Assembly (NCBI RefSeq): GCF_905475395.1
Contig: NC_058337.1
Coordinates: 28,234,983 to 28,298,982 of the forward strand
DNA length: 64,000 nucleotides
From: Chrysoperla carnea
Lineage: Eukaryota; Arthropoda; Insecta; Neuroptera; Chrysopidae
Direction: 5' to 3'
Shown one piece after another: positions 1 to 13,119 of the stretch; position 1 is the first letter of the stretch; each line of letters begins with the position of its first letter. The notes beneath the pieces are model-generated. The model was not told the origin of the DNA, did no database searches, and saw only the letters and a list, made by a program, of their open reading frames with translations. Made by a program: the position numbers and the translations under genes.

Positions 1-34
1 TTAAAAAAAATAGCGATTTCATTTAATCTTTCAG

Positions 35-3000
35 ATAGTCCCACCAATAATAATATAAATGGTAGTGGTCGATATGGCTCATTTCGACGTAGAAATAAAT
101 CAGCTGGGGCTGTTAGTAAGTCGTCGTATGAAGCGTACGAAGAACGTACAGTTCCTGCACTTCGACAGTAAGACAAAATAATTTGTTACTATTCTACTTC
201 AAAGTATGCCAAACCGGGGTTTAATACGTGTACCTATTAGTGATGTGCCGAAAACGATGCGAATGTTTTTAACAAAAAATCATTTTGTGTCATAAATTTC
301 AAAATAACCCCAAACTTTACTAACATGTACTTTAGTCCTTTTTTTCATAACACTTTTAATCACAGTTAAATTTGATTGTTGGGCAAATGCAATTAAAGCA
401 AATTAACCAAAAATAAACAAAAACTGAATTTTACTTTTAATGGACTTATACGGTATGTTTTTAATGAAAGTATACGACGGACTCTTTTACGCTAATGAAG
501 ATTAATAATAAATCTTAATACATAACAATTTGCGAGTGCTTCATTCGAAAGTTAACATTCATATTAGCATTTGCGAATATAAAAAATACAACATTCGTTC
601 CATCACTAGTACCTATGTTAACTCAATTTCTAGCCTTTTTTAAACTTTCTGTATTTTCGTGAACCTATGATTTTTGGACACAGATACCATAGAGCTGTAT
701 AGACATGGGAAACACAGTAAGTTAATTATTGACCGTAGTGAGAGAGGTAGAAAGAGGCAGAAATTGTACTTGTATAAGAGAGGCGAAGGCAATTAAATAA
801 GCCTACTTTATCTGTCTCTCTGCGATCAACCGTTTGGTTCGCGACTTTGCAGCTCTACGGTATCATCTCTATGGATTTTTATTTGAAATTTTTCTTTATT
901 ATAACGTGTCTTAAATGCATGGATTCAATATCCATGTTTCAAAAAGTTAAAACGCCAATTACGGATATAAAATACCTAACTAAAATAGTTATACTGGCGC
1001 TACTTCTCATCGAAGCGCGTACTTATCTTAAGCCTATCGTTTTTTTTAAATTTTCATAAGTAATATTTTGTTTTACAGTTCTCATACAAATGAATTTCTA
1101 CGAGAATGTCAATTAGAAATCCCTCCAGAAACAAAAACTCCCTCCAAATTAAACGAACGTGAAAAGAAACAAGCCGCTTTACCAATTTCAGTATTTGGTA
1201 ATGAATTAGTAGAAAAATTCTATTCAAAGCAATATTCAGACAAAGAAGAAGGATTAAATCGTTTAAAAGATGAAATGAGACAATATGATAATAATCCTGT
1301 ACATACAGCAAATAAAACCGCCCGTGCGGCAATTTTTTTATTGCATCGTGCGTTGCGGGACAAAGTATTCTCCGTATACAGTTTAGCCGCTGAAGTGATA
1401 CGATTATTTTTTACTGACTTTGTGCCTGGACGTGTATCTCAAACTGAAGTAGCACGTAGTATTGATCGTTTATTGCCTGAGTTGTTAACGAAAAGTGGTG
1501 ATCCAACACCACGAATTCATAACATGGCTATACACACAATTTTAAGTATGGTGGATTGTCAACATGTTCGCGAGTTGCATTTAATTCCTGTACATTTAAC
1601 CCGTCCTGTTAGTAGTAGTACACATCCGCGGCTAGCACAATCTAGAATGGAAATGGTTGAACAGTTGATTTTGAATCATGGAATATCTACAGAGAAACAA
1701 AGGTGAGTTCTAGGTTTTTTTTTGGTTTTACGATGAACGAGTGAAATTTACAAAATTTAAAAAAACTCCCGACAAATGCGGCTTATCCTAATATATAAGA
1801 ACACTCTCCATTAAATTATCTTTTGAAAGTAAAATCAAAATTGTTTAGAGCTACGATTCCACAGGCAGACACACAGGCACACATAACGGTCAAACTTATA
1901 ACTCCCTTTTTTGTGACGGGGTTTAAAAAGGGTTGCGACAAGATACGTAGATAGAAAAGAGTATAGATTAAGAAGAACCTTTTCAAAGGAAATGGAAATA
2001 ACCATATCGTCGTAGTTACTGAAATAGTTCCTCTTTTTGTGTCGGGGTTAAAAAGAGTTGCGACAAGATACGAATGACAAAATAATATAGATTAAGAAGA
2101 ACCTTTTCAAAAGACATGGAAATAACCATATCGTCATAATTACTGAAATATTCCATCTTTGTGTCGAGGTTTAGTTAGTATAGTGACTAAATTTAAAATA
2201 AGTCAAATAAGTTGTCAATTTGTCTTATTGTAATAGAAAAGTTTCTTAATTTTTGTTTGGTCTGCTGGCATTAGACCTATTTCAGTTACCAAGGCGATAT
2301 ATAGTTGAGAACTTTTGATTAAGATCCTCACACGTCCAGCCCATCAGAGCTAATACTTGCTGTCTTGATAATATATAATCTGCCCAGAGAATAGCTTTTT
2401 TATGCAGAGAATCTTAGAAACATCTTTTTAATAGCTCCTAACTTTTTCTATTTCAGTGGCTTAACTTGTCGAGTATTATCGGAATTTGGATCATCTGGTT
2501 TACATCACCCAGCTGAGCCAGTTCGTAAAATAGCTGAAAGAGTACTTGTGTTAGTCTATAAAGTAAATCCAAGACTAGTTCGAAAACAATTACCACCTGA
2601 TGATGATATAACTCGTCGAAATTTATTATATCGACATTTATTCCACGAATTTGACAAAGTTGATTTACAAGTAAGCTATAAATATTTAAATCTATTAACA
2701 TCCGATTATTCAATTGAATTGTGCAATCAGATTATTTATTATAAACTTCAATGAATTAAAGACATCATCAATTACAGATTAGATAGTTTAATTACAAAAG
2801 ATAATTCAAATTATAATTTTTATTTGAGTTAGGCAATTAAAACAACAAGCAAAATATATTTGACTGATTTTGTTTGCTTCTATTACTACACAGTGGAAAT
2901 TTTCGTATGGAAATTTTCATAAATAGGTACTATTCTAATTTAAAAGAAAAAATTGGATAGATTGATATGCAATTCGAACTAATTGCGTTTTTTGCATGTA

Positions 3001-5414
3001 TTACTTTAATTTAAGACAGGTAGTCTTAATTCAAATCCGTGAATAAAAATTTTCACTAAATGCATGAAATGAAAGAACTTACTTTGTGCCATCGTTTTTA
3101 TAATAGGAGAGCCCAAGAGGAGATTTGTGTAGAAACTCGAGCGCATCAGATTAATATATGAGGGGATCCTTGGACGTCTTCTGTACCTCCACCAAATATT
3201 AGCCCTAAATATCGGGGGACGCTAAGGCTAATTAACGATAGGCTAATTAACTCGAGCGCGTCAGATTAAGATATGGCCCTATGCTCATCCCCCCATATTT
3301 AGGGCTAATAATTGGACAAAGGAAGGTCCAAGGAACCACTCATATGCTAATCTGACGCGCTCGAGTTACTACACAAATCTTCTCTTGTGCCCCCTATTTT
3401 TACGGATGTGGTTACTTTTATACATAATTTACTACGGATAGTTTTAGGGATATTACTGAATCCCTTCCGTAATGTTAATTAAAATCTACTATCTAGTGAA
3501 TTTATGTACAACAGATCCTTATGATCTACTTAAATACCATTCTTCTTTCTGTTTGCGAAATTCATCTTCATTTCATATTTTTTATATTACTTCTGACAGT
3601 CAATAATGAATGAATTGTTGTTTTAGCGTAAAAAAGACTTATTAGAAAAAAGTAAACAGGAGGCGAATAGTAATACAACATCTGGTTACACAAACACTGT
3701 GACAAAGAGCAAAAGTTCTAGTAATGTACCAAATTCATACTTAAATCATGAAGATCAAGAGTTTGCATTACCACGTACACAATCCGAATCAAATCCACCA
3801 AAAATTGTTGAAAGTAAATCGATGTACAGTGCAAAATTAACGGATGTTTGTCAAAATATTCCAAATGTTGTTCAATTTGAAATAGATAATAATGCAACGG
3901 ATCAACCAAATCAAAATATATTACCAAATGGACGACCCAAGTCGATGGAAATCAGTGAAGAAACACGTCAAACTTCATTTGATGATGAATACATGCAAAG
4001 ACGATACAGTGACAATCAGAAGCATGATAGACAAGGGAATGAGCAACGTGAAATGACAGAAACAAATAATCGCATTAACAATGGACAAAATGGAGATACT
4101 AATAAAGAAAAAGCGGACATGACAACATCCATTTCAATGGGAAAACATGGTACAAATGATGATCGTCATCATAGTAACTCAAGTACATCAGGAGTTTCAT
4201 CTCCAAGTGATAGCTCGCAACGAGAAGGATATAAGTAAGTATTTACTGATTCGAATGCAAATATATACTCTCCATTACCAGAGTTTTGGGCTGTTATTCA
4301 GAAATACATTGAGTTCTGACAAACATCCACTATTTTTGATCTGGAATGTAAGATGTAAGCAAGTGTCATTCTCCGGTTATGTGGGTACAATCTTTTCCAT
4401 TCTGTTTATTGGATAAGGTTGCGTTGAGTGCTGCTTCATCAACTTTAACTGTACGCCTACTCACTGTAACTGAATTCTAAGCAATTAATTTTCCCGAGTT
4501 CTCTGGTCTCGATAACTTTGTTTCATTGATTTTAATCTCGAGACTTTTCATGATTTCATCCCTACTTGATGTCCATTGGAGCATTGGCAATTTCTCAAGA
4601 ATTTATTTTTGGTTAGGGTGTTAAATTATCTTATAAAATCTCTGGCGCAGATCATTGTTAGGGTGGGGAACGCTCGAAACTTCTTTATTTAGCCACGAAC
4701 TTCGTTAGTAGAGTCTCATTAATGTTAAGAGAGATATTTTTTACCATACCCAATCTTGTGTGTCAGACGATTCAGTTAAGCATAATTCTGTAAACTTTTG
4801 AAAAACGTACAAAGAGGTTGCAATGCTAAGAAGTTACTGTATACTCAACCTTTCTTCTAACAAGACTCGTAAGATTTTAAATATAATAGATTGTATTATC
4901 GTAAATTGTTTTCGATTTTAGGCAATGTATATTTTGTTCAAAACAAGAATCAAATAAAGGAAATACCCAATATTTTACTGATGAACAATTAAACTCGCAT
5001 TATTGGCGAACTTGCCCAATGTTAACACGTTGTATAGATTGTGATCAAGTTGTTGAGGTTTCAACATTAATTATACATCGTTTGGTTGAATGTGAAAATA
5101 GTAAAACGTATCGACAATGTCGACGATGTCGAGAAGCTGTTCCATTAATTGATTATATTCACCATGTAACCGATATGAAATGTGTTGGTAAGTAAATTTA
5201 AATATAAACTCGCATTAAAAAAGAAATTAACTTGAAAAATTCATTCCAATTTTTAGAAGCACTATCTGGATTCTCAAAATGTCCATTATGCCATGAAAAT
5301 ATTCCACAGGGTGAATTAAATTGGCGAGATCATATGATGGGTGACAATTCATGTCCGAAAAATATACGAGGTAAAAATGCACCACCAATACGATCAAAAA
5401 GTTCATGTAAGTAA
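35..5414 (+). CDS. CEP104: CEP104 (centrosomal protein 104), C-terminal part; 5' end outside window
   Basis: Exons by GT-AG sites and frame: 35-167, 1079-1702, 2457-2670, 3627-4234, 4922-5187 and 5257-5414, giving 666 residues plus TAA. Phases match at all five junctions. From about local residue 79 (PISVFGNELVEKFYSKQYSD) to about 320 lies a helical TOG/HEAT domain, which in CEP104 binds tubulin at ciliary tips. Residues 324-525 are a Ser/Asn/Gln-rich low-complexity linker in one exon. From about 526 to the end are the Cys/His zinc fingers typical of CEP104 (CIFC, HYWRTCPMLTRC, CPLCHENIP, HMMG motifs). The vertebrate protein is about 925 aa, so the N-terminal jelly-roll and coiled coil must lie upstream. 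The stop overlaps a donor-like GTAAGT at 5407, so a further C-terminal exon cannot be excluded. Family assignment is confident; the exact end is less so. Confidence 0.9.
650..880 (+). repeat. Transposable-element relic in CEP104 intron
   Basis: This part of intron 168-1078 resembles, in reverse orientation, the sequence at about 9310-9500. Shared blocks include a GCGATCAACCGTTTGG-like segment, a GAGAGAGG/TCTCTCT region and a GGAAACxCAxTAAGT block in the same relative order. This suggests two diverged copies of one short element. No coding capacity is seen, and the rest of the intron shows nothing recognisable. Confidence 0.4.
1905..2172. repeat. Tandem repeat, ~124-bp unit, in CEP104 intron
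   Basis: The unit beginning TTGTGxCGGGG recurs at about 1911, 2037 and 2159 (spacing 126 and 122). Shared blocks are GGGTTGCGACAAGATACG-like and ATTAAGAAGAACCTTTTCAA, then ATGGAAATAACCATATCGTC. It is preceded by a CAGACACACAGGCACACA tract of the kind often found in degenerate insect elements. About two full copies plus a third start. The remainder of intron 1703-2456 has no recognisable feature. Confidence 0.7.
3109..3393. mobile_element. MITE-like element with terminal inverted repeats in CEP104 intron
   Basis: The ends are inverted copies of each other over about 50 bp (left 3109-3160, right 3345-3393). Both contain the blocks AGATTTGTGTAG and ACTCGAGCGC(A/G)TCAGATTA. A third copy of the CTCGAGCGCGTCAGATTA block is internal at about 3252, and AATATTAGCCCTAAATAT at about 3196 is mirrored near 3296. 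About 285 bp, no ORF: consistent with a non-autonomous DNA element. I could not fix a target-site duplication by eye. Confidence 0.7.
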
Positions 5415-5481
5415 ACTGGTGGTGGGAGTAAATTGATAATAAAAAAAGTGTCTTTTTAATCTCATGTCATCAATGTTGTTT

Positions 5482-5527
5482 AATAAAGCAATTTAAATTC
5501 ACACATTTTTAACTTATGGCAAATAAA
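5482..5527 (+). promoter_or_regulatory. Candidate poly(A) signals for CEP104
   Basis: Two AATAAA hexamers occur at 5482-5487 and 5522-5527, about 70 and 110 bp after the CEP104 stop. This supports transcription ending here if the stop at 5412 is real. Confidence 0.5.
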
Positions 5528-8500
5528 GTTTTATTCTTGTAAGAATTAACAAGGAATACAATTAGCACTATATGTTTCCTTCAATTTAAATTCAAATTAT
5601 ATTATTCTTTTATCATTTACAAAGAGTATTGTTATTTTTCAGTTAAACTGGTTGGTATTTGTTGATTAGAGGTCTAACTTGCCGCTTTATTTTTTACTTT
5701 TTAAAACCAGTATACTCCTTTTAACAATGACAATTTCGTCCTTCCTTTTGACAATGAAAAATTTATTTAAACTTGGCGTCCCATACGCCAATTATCTATT
5801 ATTTGTACGATACATTTTTTTATCGGTTTTACACTCTCGGTGAGAACTCTCGAAGAATGTCCCGATGAGATATTCAAATAAAAAAATTAAGTTCTTGGGT
5901 TGAGTAGAAAGGGAGGTAGAAAGGATTGCACTCTGTGCAGAAGCGAGGACGATGTTTCACTTAACGTACTTGCAATTATTGCACAGTTCTTTTGATGCGT
6001 GATCAAGAAGCCTATTTTTCTAAACGGAGCACTCCCGAAATAATTTCACCCTCCCTGATAACTGCCCGGTTTTGAACTGAAGGCTCTGGTTTTCGAGGTG
6101 TGCCTCTGATCTCCGCTTTTCGAAGAATAATCTCTTGATTTTGAATTAATCCCTTATAAATTAAAATTTAATTTATTTTATATTGCTAAATAGTTATAAT
6201 GCCCACACCATTACATATTAAATATCACTACAGATGTTATTCTAAAAAAAGTTTGCGGTTGCGCTAGATGTACTGATATTTTAAGCGCAATCTAGTCTGA
6301 CCATAACACAATCTAGTTTAACAATCTAGAGATTTTAGGAGACGGATCTCATACGACAAAAGGGCAGAAAAATAGAAAAGAAAATCTCGGATTATATATA
6401 TATATATTATTAACATCATGTTTTAGTAACGAAGGTGACCACGAGGTGACTTGCGTTTCCTTAGCTCGACGTTTAATGAGTAAAGTGTCTCGATAATTGT
6501 AACACTCATGAAGTCATGACAACTGTTCTTTGAGTACACGGTTTCTTACAACTGCATGCAATTGCAAGTCCATCAAAAATTATCTCTCAGTTTTGGTTAA
6601 ACTTTGCACGTAACTGATATTAGCGAATTGCGTAAGTGAAAACGCTTAAAAGTTTCTTTTAATATTCTAAACTATGTATAAATTAAATTGTTAGTTATTT
6701 TGTTAAGTGAGAACTCATACCAAAAATACCTTATTTTTGAAAAATTTTAACATTCTAAAATAAATTGCCTTAGATATAAAAAAAGGAGGCTACAGGTTTT
6801 CTAGTCAATTTTAGCATAAGCGTTGATTTTTAAACTGAATAATCCGTGTCAACAATTCTTTTTAAACTGTTATTAATTTAATTTTAAGAATCTAAACGTA
6901 TTTTATGATTTTGCTAATATAGAAGTTTATTACAAAAACTACATTCCAGCACAAACAAATATTGACTTTATCACGCACAGAAAGAATTAATTAAATTTTA
7001 TCAAAGTTATCGTTTTGAAATACCTTCCACTATATGACGTCGTGTACTGAATTATATAATTATCAGGCTTTTTGTAAAATTTATTGACGTCTCATTTATA
7101 TTATTGTATATTTATTTGTTATAAATATTTCTTTTGTGTCAATTATTATTCATATAAACAGAGATAATTAAAATAACTAATATTTTATTTAAAATAGATT
7201 TTGACTTACGATCAATCAAACGCTTTGAACTTCAGTTTTATTAAAATAAAAAAAGGAAGACGATCCTGACATCTATAGTCAAAAATTAATTAACAAGTAA
7301 TCATTTAGCATCGAAACATGAAGAATAGATAACCGAAATTATATTTAAAAATTCAAAAATATAAAAAAATAGGCAATAAAAAAAACTATTCTGGTAAATA
7401 TATCTAAATCTATGTTATAATGGTAGTTTTGAAGAGAAAATCTATATACATATTTAAAAAAATTTTAACTAACCGTCCGTTTTAATTTGTTGAATTATAA
7501 CCTATATTAACCTCTCTAATAAAAATTGTTTAAATGCACATTAATTTAAACGCACAATTTATTTTCTAAGCTTATTTTTTTCTATTAATTTTAATTGAAT
7601 TTTCTAATGGCTTATATGAGAGTTGGATTATCGGCTAATTTTTTAATTAACAGAAATATATATTACTTTTAATAGTTTTCCTTTTGATTGCTCGGAGCAG
7701 TCTTCAATATTATTTGAAGGTGCGTAGCAGATTTTAATCCTATGTTTAGGATGGTGATAATCTAGTGCTAAATGCAGGCAATCGTTTTTTGGGGATCAAT
7801 TGCTATATTGCTTTGAAGACTGCATGAAAAATTGACAAAAATCAACCATCGGCCAGTGTCGTTTCTCCTAAGCCAATTTTTCTACGGTCATAATGGTCTT
7901 TTTATAATCAATCGTAGGCCATTTCCCTTAAGACCATCTGTTATGTCAATCTTTGCTCATTAATGCGACACTAAACCGTTACCATCTAAATTTAGCTCGG
8001 ACCCTAAGGTTGGTTTACTAAATTATTAGGCTCTATGGACTAAGAGAATTTAACTCGCCTGATTCGGAAGGTAGAATCTTAATTTATAAATCTAGTTAGG
8101 GCAACGATTTTTTAAAATATTTGGTTAATTTTTTGTATAATAAGTAATGTCTCTGGTCAACAGGACTTGCATTACTAGAAGAATGATACAGTTAGTATAA
8201 AATAAATTACCAAAATTACCAAGTAAACAACGTTATTTTGTCAAATTTTTACTGATAGCTGTTTTTTGTTGTTTTCTTGGTGTGCAACATCTAGTAAAAT
8301 TAAAATGTCCTCACCCTTGTACTAGGGTGATTCAACAAAGGTAATGTGGTATAAAAAAGGGCAGATGTGCAATAATACAAAATCAATATTTTTGTTATGT
8401 ATAAAATATAAAGACGGAATTTATACTTTTAAATTATTTCAATCATTTCATGGTTGACAAGTAAAAATGTGTTCTGGTACTAAGTACATTTTTTATTTAT

Positions 8501-9205
8501 TTATTTGTCAAATTGTTAGAATCAATATATTTTAAATATTATTGTTAATAATGTTGTTTCATGGTAGCATGTGCGTGACTTTCTAAATTGGAATAATTTA
8601 AATTTATAATTTTTTCAGTAATATTATATAATAATAAGTTAGTTCTTTGTTATTATGTATAGGTGGGGCATAAAATTAAGTAAATTCCGTAGAGAAATTA
8701 TTTTAGAGTTAATAAGCAGGCTCACTAAACATTGGCGACACGTAATTGCAATGCTAGTATCGTTATATTAAACTCTTGAGGAAATGTAAGAACTTCATGT
8801 GGCTTTTGTGAATTACGTGCATTTTGTGTTATTAAACTTATTCCTTTTAAAGATACTTGCTCTACAGTAATGCACTATATAAATAAGCTCAAATTAAATT
8901 TAGCGTATTGCTGACTGAGATTAGGAAAAATATCTCGAATAATTAAGTATAAGTTTAGGATAAATTGATGTTAAGCATCAAACAAGTGATCAATATACCA
9001 AGTTTGTCAATGTGATCAATAAAAATTGACAAACTGCAATTACCTCACACTAAGTTATTGACAATCTAGTTTAGTTCTGCTAGTTATAGCAAGAAACTAC
9101 TTGTGAGAGTAGAAACCTGGATTCAAAATTGATTATTTCAATTCCTTTATGAAATTCAAATATGACTAACTTAAGTTGTATGAAGTGCCACTGAAGAAAT
9201 GTTGT
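5528..9205. other. Intergenic, no gene recognised
   Basis: AT-rich sequence with short homopolymers and an (AT)n run near 6395. No open frame has splice-compatible, protein-like composition on either strand, and no RNA gene was recognised. Moderately GC-richer patches (e.g. 7680-8090) may be old repeats, but I could not assign them. Confidence 0.5.
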
Positions 9206-9208
9206 ACC

Positions 9209-9705
9209 GGGCGTTTAATTCACACTTTTACATATACATCCTACGAGTATGAGAGAGTACACACACATGTTTACATTAAGTAATGTGTTTAAGAAAGAGA
9301 TAAGAGATAGAAGTAATAACATAGAACCGTAATGTGGCCATCCAAACGGTTGATCGTTATCGAGAGAGACCTAAAAAAATGCGTATAGCTGCCTTCGTCT
9401 GATCCCTTTTTTCGGTCTCTTTTTTAACGGTTAATAATTTCACTTATTGCGTTTCCTATGCTTTTATGTTATATATAAACTCTTTGGTGTAGACACTGTA
9501 ATGTAGGCACACACCATAATAGTGAACCATTGTTGAGTTGGTATGTCGGTTCACTAATATGCTGTGTGTTTACTACCGAAGCTATAAAATGTGTAAGAAA
9601 ACTTACCTATCTCTTTCTTAAACACTTTGCTTAATGTATACATATGTATATACTCTCTCACACTCGTGGGGTGCACAATGCGAAAGTGTGAATTAAACGC
9701 ATGGT
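9209..9705. mobile_element. Inverted-repeat (MITE-like) element
   Basis: The left arm at about 9209-9310 and right arm at about 9600-9705 are inverted copies over about 100 bp. Both contain GCGTTTAATTCACACTTT-like, GAGAGAGTA and TTTAAGAAAGAGATA blocks. The interior includes the segment related to 650-880 in reverse orientation. Non-coding, so non-autonomous if mobile. Confidence 0.6.
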
Positions 9706-9729
9706 ATACCTGAGAAAAATGGAAAATCG

Positions 9730-12060
9730 AATGCATATTTTTTCAGACTATAAAATGAACAACACTAACATCTCAAGCAGCTGTACATTCATAATTCTTA
9801 GAAACTATACGAAACTTTTATTTAGAAGAAAATACAGGTAAAATGGCGGAATAAAAATAAGGACCGCAATAAACAATTTAAGTGTTACGATACAAATACG
9901 TAATAAAAAAAAAAAGAATATCTGAACACTCAAGTGGCCTATTACTGTCCTTTTTATTGAAAACAACCATTTGACCTATACCCTGGAAATAAAAACTTTT
10001 GAAATGAAAATAATAATTCATTAAGAAGATGTCTAAAACAAATATCAATATCAATATTTTCGAAAGATGTGACGAATTTACAAATAACATTGATTTGAAT
10101 GATAACAATTGATTAAAAATGATTTTAATATATTCAAAGAGCTCAAAGAATAATTTAACCATTTTTATAAACTAAAACTAATTTTTGCCCAACCTATAAT
10201 TATAAAAATATAAATATATTTAGATTTATTATTGTGATTTTATTTAAAGGATTTTTTTGTCAAGTTGTAATACAATTTTAATGCCTATATTATATTATAT
10301 TATAAATAAATTGTTTACTATTTATATTTTTAGTTTTTATTTAATTAATACACTATCATCAAACGCAATGGATCGACCAAGTAACTAGTACGAGTTTAAC
10401 AATACGAAATAACATAAAATTTATCTTAACCAATAAGGTTTCATTTAATGAAAAATATAAAATTGAATAGTTTGTTATTATAAATAAATATATAATAAAT
10501 ACATCAGAGAATACATTATATTTTAGTGTCGTGAATTGGTTTACTCAAATCGAAAAACCTAACCCACTATTTTTAAACAACACTCATCAGTGTCATGATT
10601 TTATCGTTGTCTTATCCTTGGCATAATAATATTTTCAATAATATTTTTTTAAAAGCAAGCTTTAACTAGAAAGTAAATAATTAAATAAAAAATAGTATAT
10701 AAATCCAAGTTTGAAGCTGCCGAGTTTAAACTTCAAGAAATTGTAATAGTTTTATGTGATTCTGTATTATAATTTAGCCGGCTCTGGTTCATGTAATGTT
10801 TACTTTCTAGTTTATTGTACAAAAAAAAAAGTTTGTGCTTAAAAATATTTTTTGCTTCCATTTTCACTTTTTATTTATTTTTCACGGTGCCATCCATCAC
10901 CACAGTTCTGTTTCAATTATGCAAGCAGATAAGTAACCCCTTCCATCAATAAGGTAAAGGTTTAGGTATATATGTATACGAAAACACAGGTCTCAAAAAT
11001 AGGTTGCAAATTGATTTCTTGAATTTGGATTTCATTCCGAGGTAATTTTTTATTTTCATGATATCAGCGGTTTTTTTAAAAATCATCGCACAATATTTCA
11101 AAAACTTTAAGTTTACTGTCAAAAATATGGAAACGCATACAGGTCTTAGATCTCCCTCGGATCCTGTGTAGAATACGAAAAAATTTATTATGAACTTTTT
11201 TATAGAGAAATTTACATTCTTTAAATAGGTAAAATAACTATTTTTTTTTTAATTCAAATGTTTTGGAGATAATGCCAAACTATTTTTTATTGAATTGTAT
11301 TCATCAAACAGAATTATATTCATCTAAATATCACCAAAAGTTTACCTCGTATGCAAAAACCCAAAATGATTATGATTGTGTACGTATTTTTAAATTATCT
11401 TCAACTTTCCCATTTAATGTTATCAGCGAAAATCAATAGTTTTCCCAAAGATCGTTCCGTGGCAAATGTTTGTGCAACTTTTTTAATTTTTTTTGTTTTG
11501 ATAACATTACGAACCTATTCTCCATGGTCACAAGGTGTGTGTCTCAAAAAAGTTTATCTCGTTTTTTGGTCGATTAAGGATCTGAGCTTTATGGATGCAA
11601 AACTTAATCACATGTACAGAGTGAAATACTAACAACTTTAAGTATTAAATCATGAGAAAAATGGTGTAGGTTTTTAACTGTGTAGATGGATAAAGACCCA
11701 AAAATGCAAAAATTGGGTTCATATTTAATGCACCATCCTGTATATGAGTGTAATTATCATCGGAAATGGAAATAATAATATTTTTCAATTTTATCGTAAA
11801 AATTCACGCTTTTATTGTTTCAATACTGGCACGTGCAAGGTGCAACGTACAATCAAATTCAATTTTATAAATCATATTATTATAATAAATAAGTACTCTC
11901 AGTTATTTTGGTTTAACATATATTGTACCTATATTATACAGTATGTCAAAGAAGTCCTTAGCCACCTTTTAATGAGAGTTTTTTTTCTAAGATACAGAAA
12001 AATGTTACAAGCAAAAGTTGTTCGTATCATAGGATAATATTTGGTTAAAGATCAATGACT
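9730..12060. other. Intergenic, no gene recognised
   Basis: AT-rich, with only short spurious frames. A fragment near 11936 (GTCAAAGAAGTCCTTAGCCA) resembles one in a PDS5 intron near 40075 (CCGAAAGTCCTTAGCTA), suggesting another low-copy repeat. Nothing else was recognised. Confidence 0.45.
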
Positions 12061-12620
12061 GAGATATAGGGAAAAGTGTAACAAAATGATCCCTCGTTGC
12101 TTTAAGTGAACCAGTTAAGCCATCTATTATATTTATCGATAGATGTCTTCTATGTGATCAAATTAATCGTTGAACAAAGAATTATGGCGATGTAAATGCT
12201 ATTTGCTGTTTCGCAGCAAAAAAATATTATTTTACTGCATTTAATCTATGTATAGTAAGACATTTCAAAGTAAATTTTTTTGGTGTGGGGTAGTTTTCGC
12301 CAGCTAGTTGTTTTACTCTTGGCTTAAATTTTAAGGTCAGTTTTTATGACGATATTCAAATATGTCGTTACGGGTAAAATGATCCCTTTTATATTGGTTA
12401 AAATGATCCCTATTTTATCTCTATTAAATTATAACAGATAAAATTATCCCCTACCATGTGGCGGGATTGAATGTGTTGATTTAGATGATTTTACCAGCGA
12501 TTTTTCTGTTTATACTAGTCGTTGATGAATGCAATGTAAAAGAACAATTAATATTTTATGTGTACTGTTTGATAAAAAACGCATTGTGATCATTTTACCC
12601 ATCTATTTTTATTTTAAGGT
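12060..12620 (+). repeat. Dispersed repeat copy (AATGATCCC family)
   Basis: This segment contains repeated AATGATCCCT motifs, an ATCGATAGATG block and ATTCAAATATGTCGTTACGG. A reverse-orientation relative occurs at about 25945-26210 with the same blocks in mirrored order (GGATCATTTT, CGACATATTTGAAT, CCATCTATCGAT, ACAACGAGGGAT). No coding sequence, so this is a degraded mobile element of unknown class. Confidence 0.55.
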
Positions 12621-13119
12621 CGAAAAAACGATCAGTTTTGTTAAAAATTGAATAGTTCAACAAATCAAAAGAATTTGGCATGCCAATATTGCAACACTTA
12701 AATAAAGAAACCAAAAATTTTTCAACATTATATACATATTTCGAATAGTTTGACTAGGTATATACACCTTCCCCTAGTTATAAAATTTTTGTTCCAACTT
12801 GTCCGAAAATGGAAAGTCTTTAGCCATAATATAACCTGTTTTGTTATTTTTGTGTATCTCGAAAAAGATCCGTTTTAGATTTTAGTATTAACATTTTTTG
12901 AATAAAATGTTTGTTTTACAGTTTTGTTGTTATATTTAAGAAACAGTCTGTATATATAGGTATAGGGAGTTCGAGGTTAAGCGCTTCACCTATTTATTTT
13001 ATCAAACGACTGCAAAACATGAATCCTATTTACAAAACACAAGTCTGTTACTATTTCAATTTTTCATACATTATTCTAGCTAATCATCTAATAAACATAC
13101 TTAAAAGTTTGTTTAATAA

